Assembly: GCA_029882235.1 (NCBI GenBank)
Contig: JAOULB010000116.1
Span: 1-6,700 of the forward strand
DNA length: 6,700 bases
From: Gammaproteobacteria bacterium
GTDB lineage: Bacteria > Pseudomonadota > Gammaproteobacteria > UBA6429 > Thiohalophilaceae
Direction of reading: 5' to 3'
Positions 6,229 through 6,700 of this stretch are shown here, piece by piece. The translations under genes and the position numbers were made by a program. Every line of letters begins with the position of its first letter. Positions within the stretch are counted from its first letter, which is position 1. The notes beneath the pieces were generated by a model. That model had not been told where the DNA came from and made no database searches. It was given only the letters and a program-made list of their open reading frames with translations.

Positions 6229-6573
6229 ATGCCCTATTTAATGATCCAGACCAACCAGTCTCTTGATGCCAATGCCTCAAAATCACTGCTCGCCGAAGCC
6301 TCCAAACTGGTTGCCGCTGAACTCGGCAAACCCGAAAACTATGTTATGGTCGCACTCGAAGCCGATGTCCCGATGCTGTTTGCCGGATCAGACGACCCTC
6401 TCGCCTATCTCGAGCTAAAAAGCATTGGCCTGCCGGAGAGCAAAACCACCGCCCTGTCCGCCGCACTCTGTGGACTGATCGAAAACGCCACCGGAATTAG
6501 CCAGGATCGTATATATATAGAGTTCGCCGATGCGCCGAGGGCGATGTGGGGTTGGAATGGGGCTACTTTCTAA
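6229..6573 (+). CDS. MIF family protein (phenylpyruvate tautomerase-like)
   Basis: This 114-residue protein aligns along its length with macrophage migration inhibitory factor, a trimeric tautomerase fold. Pro2, which becomes the catalytic N-terminal proline after removal of Met, is present. So are Lys34 (in GKPENY), Ile66 (in KSIG), Tyr96 (in DRIYIEF) and the C-terminal GWNGATF. The position equivalent to MIF Asn97 is Glu98. The CxxC pair of mammalian MIF, used for thiol oxidoreductase activity, is replaced by LAYL (58-61), so only tautomerase chemistry is plausible. The natural substrate in bacteria is unknown; ketonised aromatic 2-oxo acids are the usual test substrates. No signal peptide is seen, so it is expected in the cytoplasm. 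AAGG at 6218-6221 overlaps the stop of the preceding gene and gives a good ribosome site for the ATG at 6229. The gene pair may be co-transcribed with no evident functional link. Confidence 0.93.
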   Translation: MPYLMIQTNQSLDANASKSLLAEASKLVAAELGKPENYVMVALEADVPMLFAGSDDPLAYLELKSIGLPESKTTALSAALCGLIENATGISQDRIYIEFADAPRAMWGWNGATF

Positions 6574-6600
6574 GCTTGAACCGCTGAACTCATGGTGATG

Positions 6601-6700
6601 CTAAAGGCTACACTCGATCTTCCCATCCATGTGCAAAGCTGCGCCTGAATTCACTTTTTTGCCTTGCCAGTGAGCTTTGACCGCTTCAACACATGTAATT
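6601..6700 (-). CDS. possible C-terminal end of an unrecognised protein (cut by right edge)
   Basis: On the minus strand a reading frame enters at the right edge and ends at a TAG (6603-6601), giving 32 visible residues that end VNSGAALHMDGKIECSL. The composition looks protein-like (mixed charged and hydrophobic residues, two cysteines), and the frame would converge on the MIF-family gene with a 27-base gap. An open frame this short can occur by chance. I do not recognise the family, and no terminator hairpin was seen in the gap. Confidence 0.4.
   Translation of the reverse strand, partial: ITCVEAVKAHWQGKKVNSGAALHMDGKIECSL

Overview
The window looks like chromosomal DNA of a gammaproteobacterium. 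Evidence: a class I ketol-acid reductoisomerase of 338 residues with Pseudomonas-like numbering of its active site, an IlvH close to the E. coli type, a DUF4124 lipo-/secreted protein, and moderate GC. The genus cannot be fixed from the sequence alone. No tRNA, rRNA, CRISPR array, insertion sequence or phage gene was seen.

Most of the window (1-5499) is one leftward gene cluster on the minus strand. In transcription order it is ilvI (acetolactate synthase catalytic subunit, broken here by a one-base frameshift), ilvH (regulatory subunit), ilvC (ketol-acid reductoisomerase), a phosphatidylserine-decarboxylase homologue, pssA (phosphatidylserine synthase) and leuA (2-isopropylmalate synthase, cut by the left edge). 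ilvI, ilvH and ilvC carry out the first two steps of valine/isoleucine synthesis, and leuA starts the leucine branch from the valine precursor. The two middle genes belong to phosphatidylserine/phosphatidylethanolamine metabolism. This mixed order, ilvI-ilvH-ilvC-psd-pssA-leuA, is known from other proteobacteria.

Two hairpin-plus-U-tract structures on the minus strand divide the cluster. One lies in the ilvI leader (5519-5544), downstream of a good candidate promoter, and looks like an attenuator. The other (2197-2227) lies between ilvC and the psd-like gene and ends only eight bases before the latter's start codon.

The right part (5500-6700) holds a divergent intergenic region of about 280 bases with promoters facing both ways. 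It is followed by two close rightward genes: a secreted DUF4124 protein and a MIF-family (tautomerase-like) protein. The right edge has the possible C-terminal end of an unrecognised minus-strand gene.

The most notable observations are as follows. (1) The psd-like protein has lost the self-cleavage serine (Ala170) and a catalytic histidine (Asn99), so it is probably a pseudoenzyme kept next to pssA. (2) ilvI has a one-base frameshift near 5144, with both halves otherwise perfectly conserved. (3) The two internal terminators separate regulatory blocks. I see no wholly new system; the psd pseudoenzyme is the best candidate for undescribed biology.
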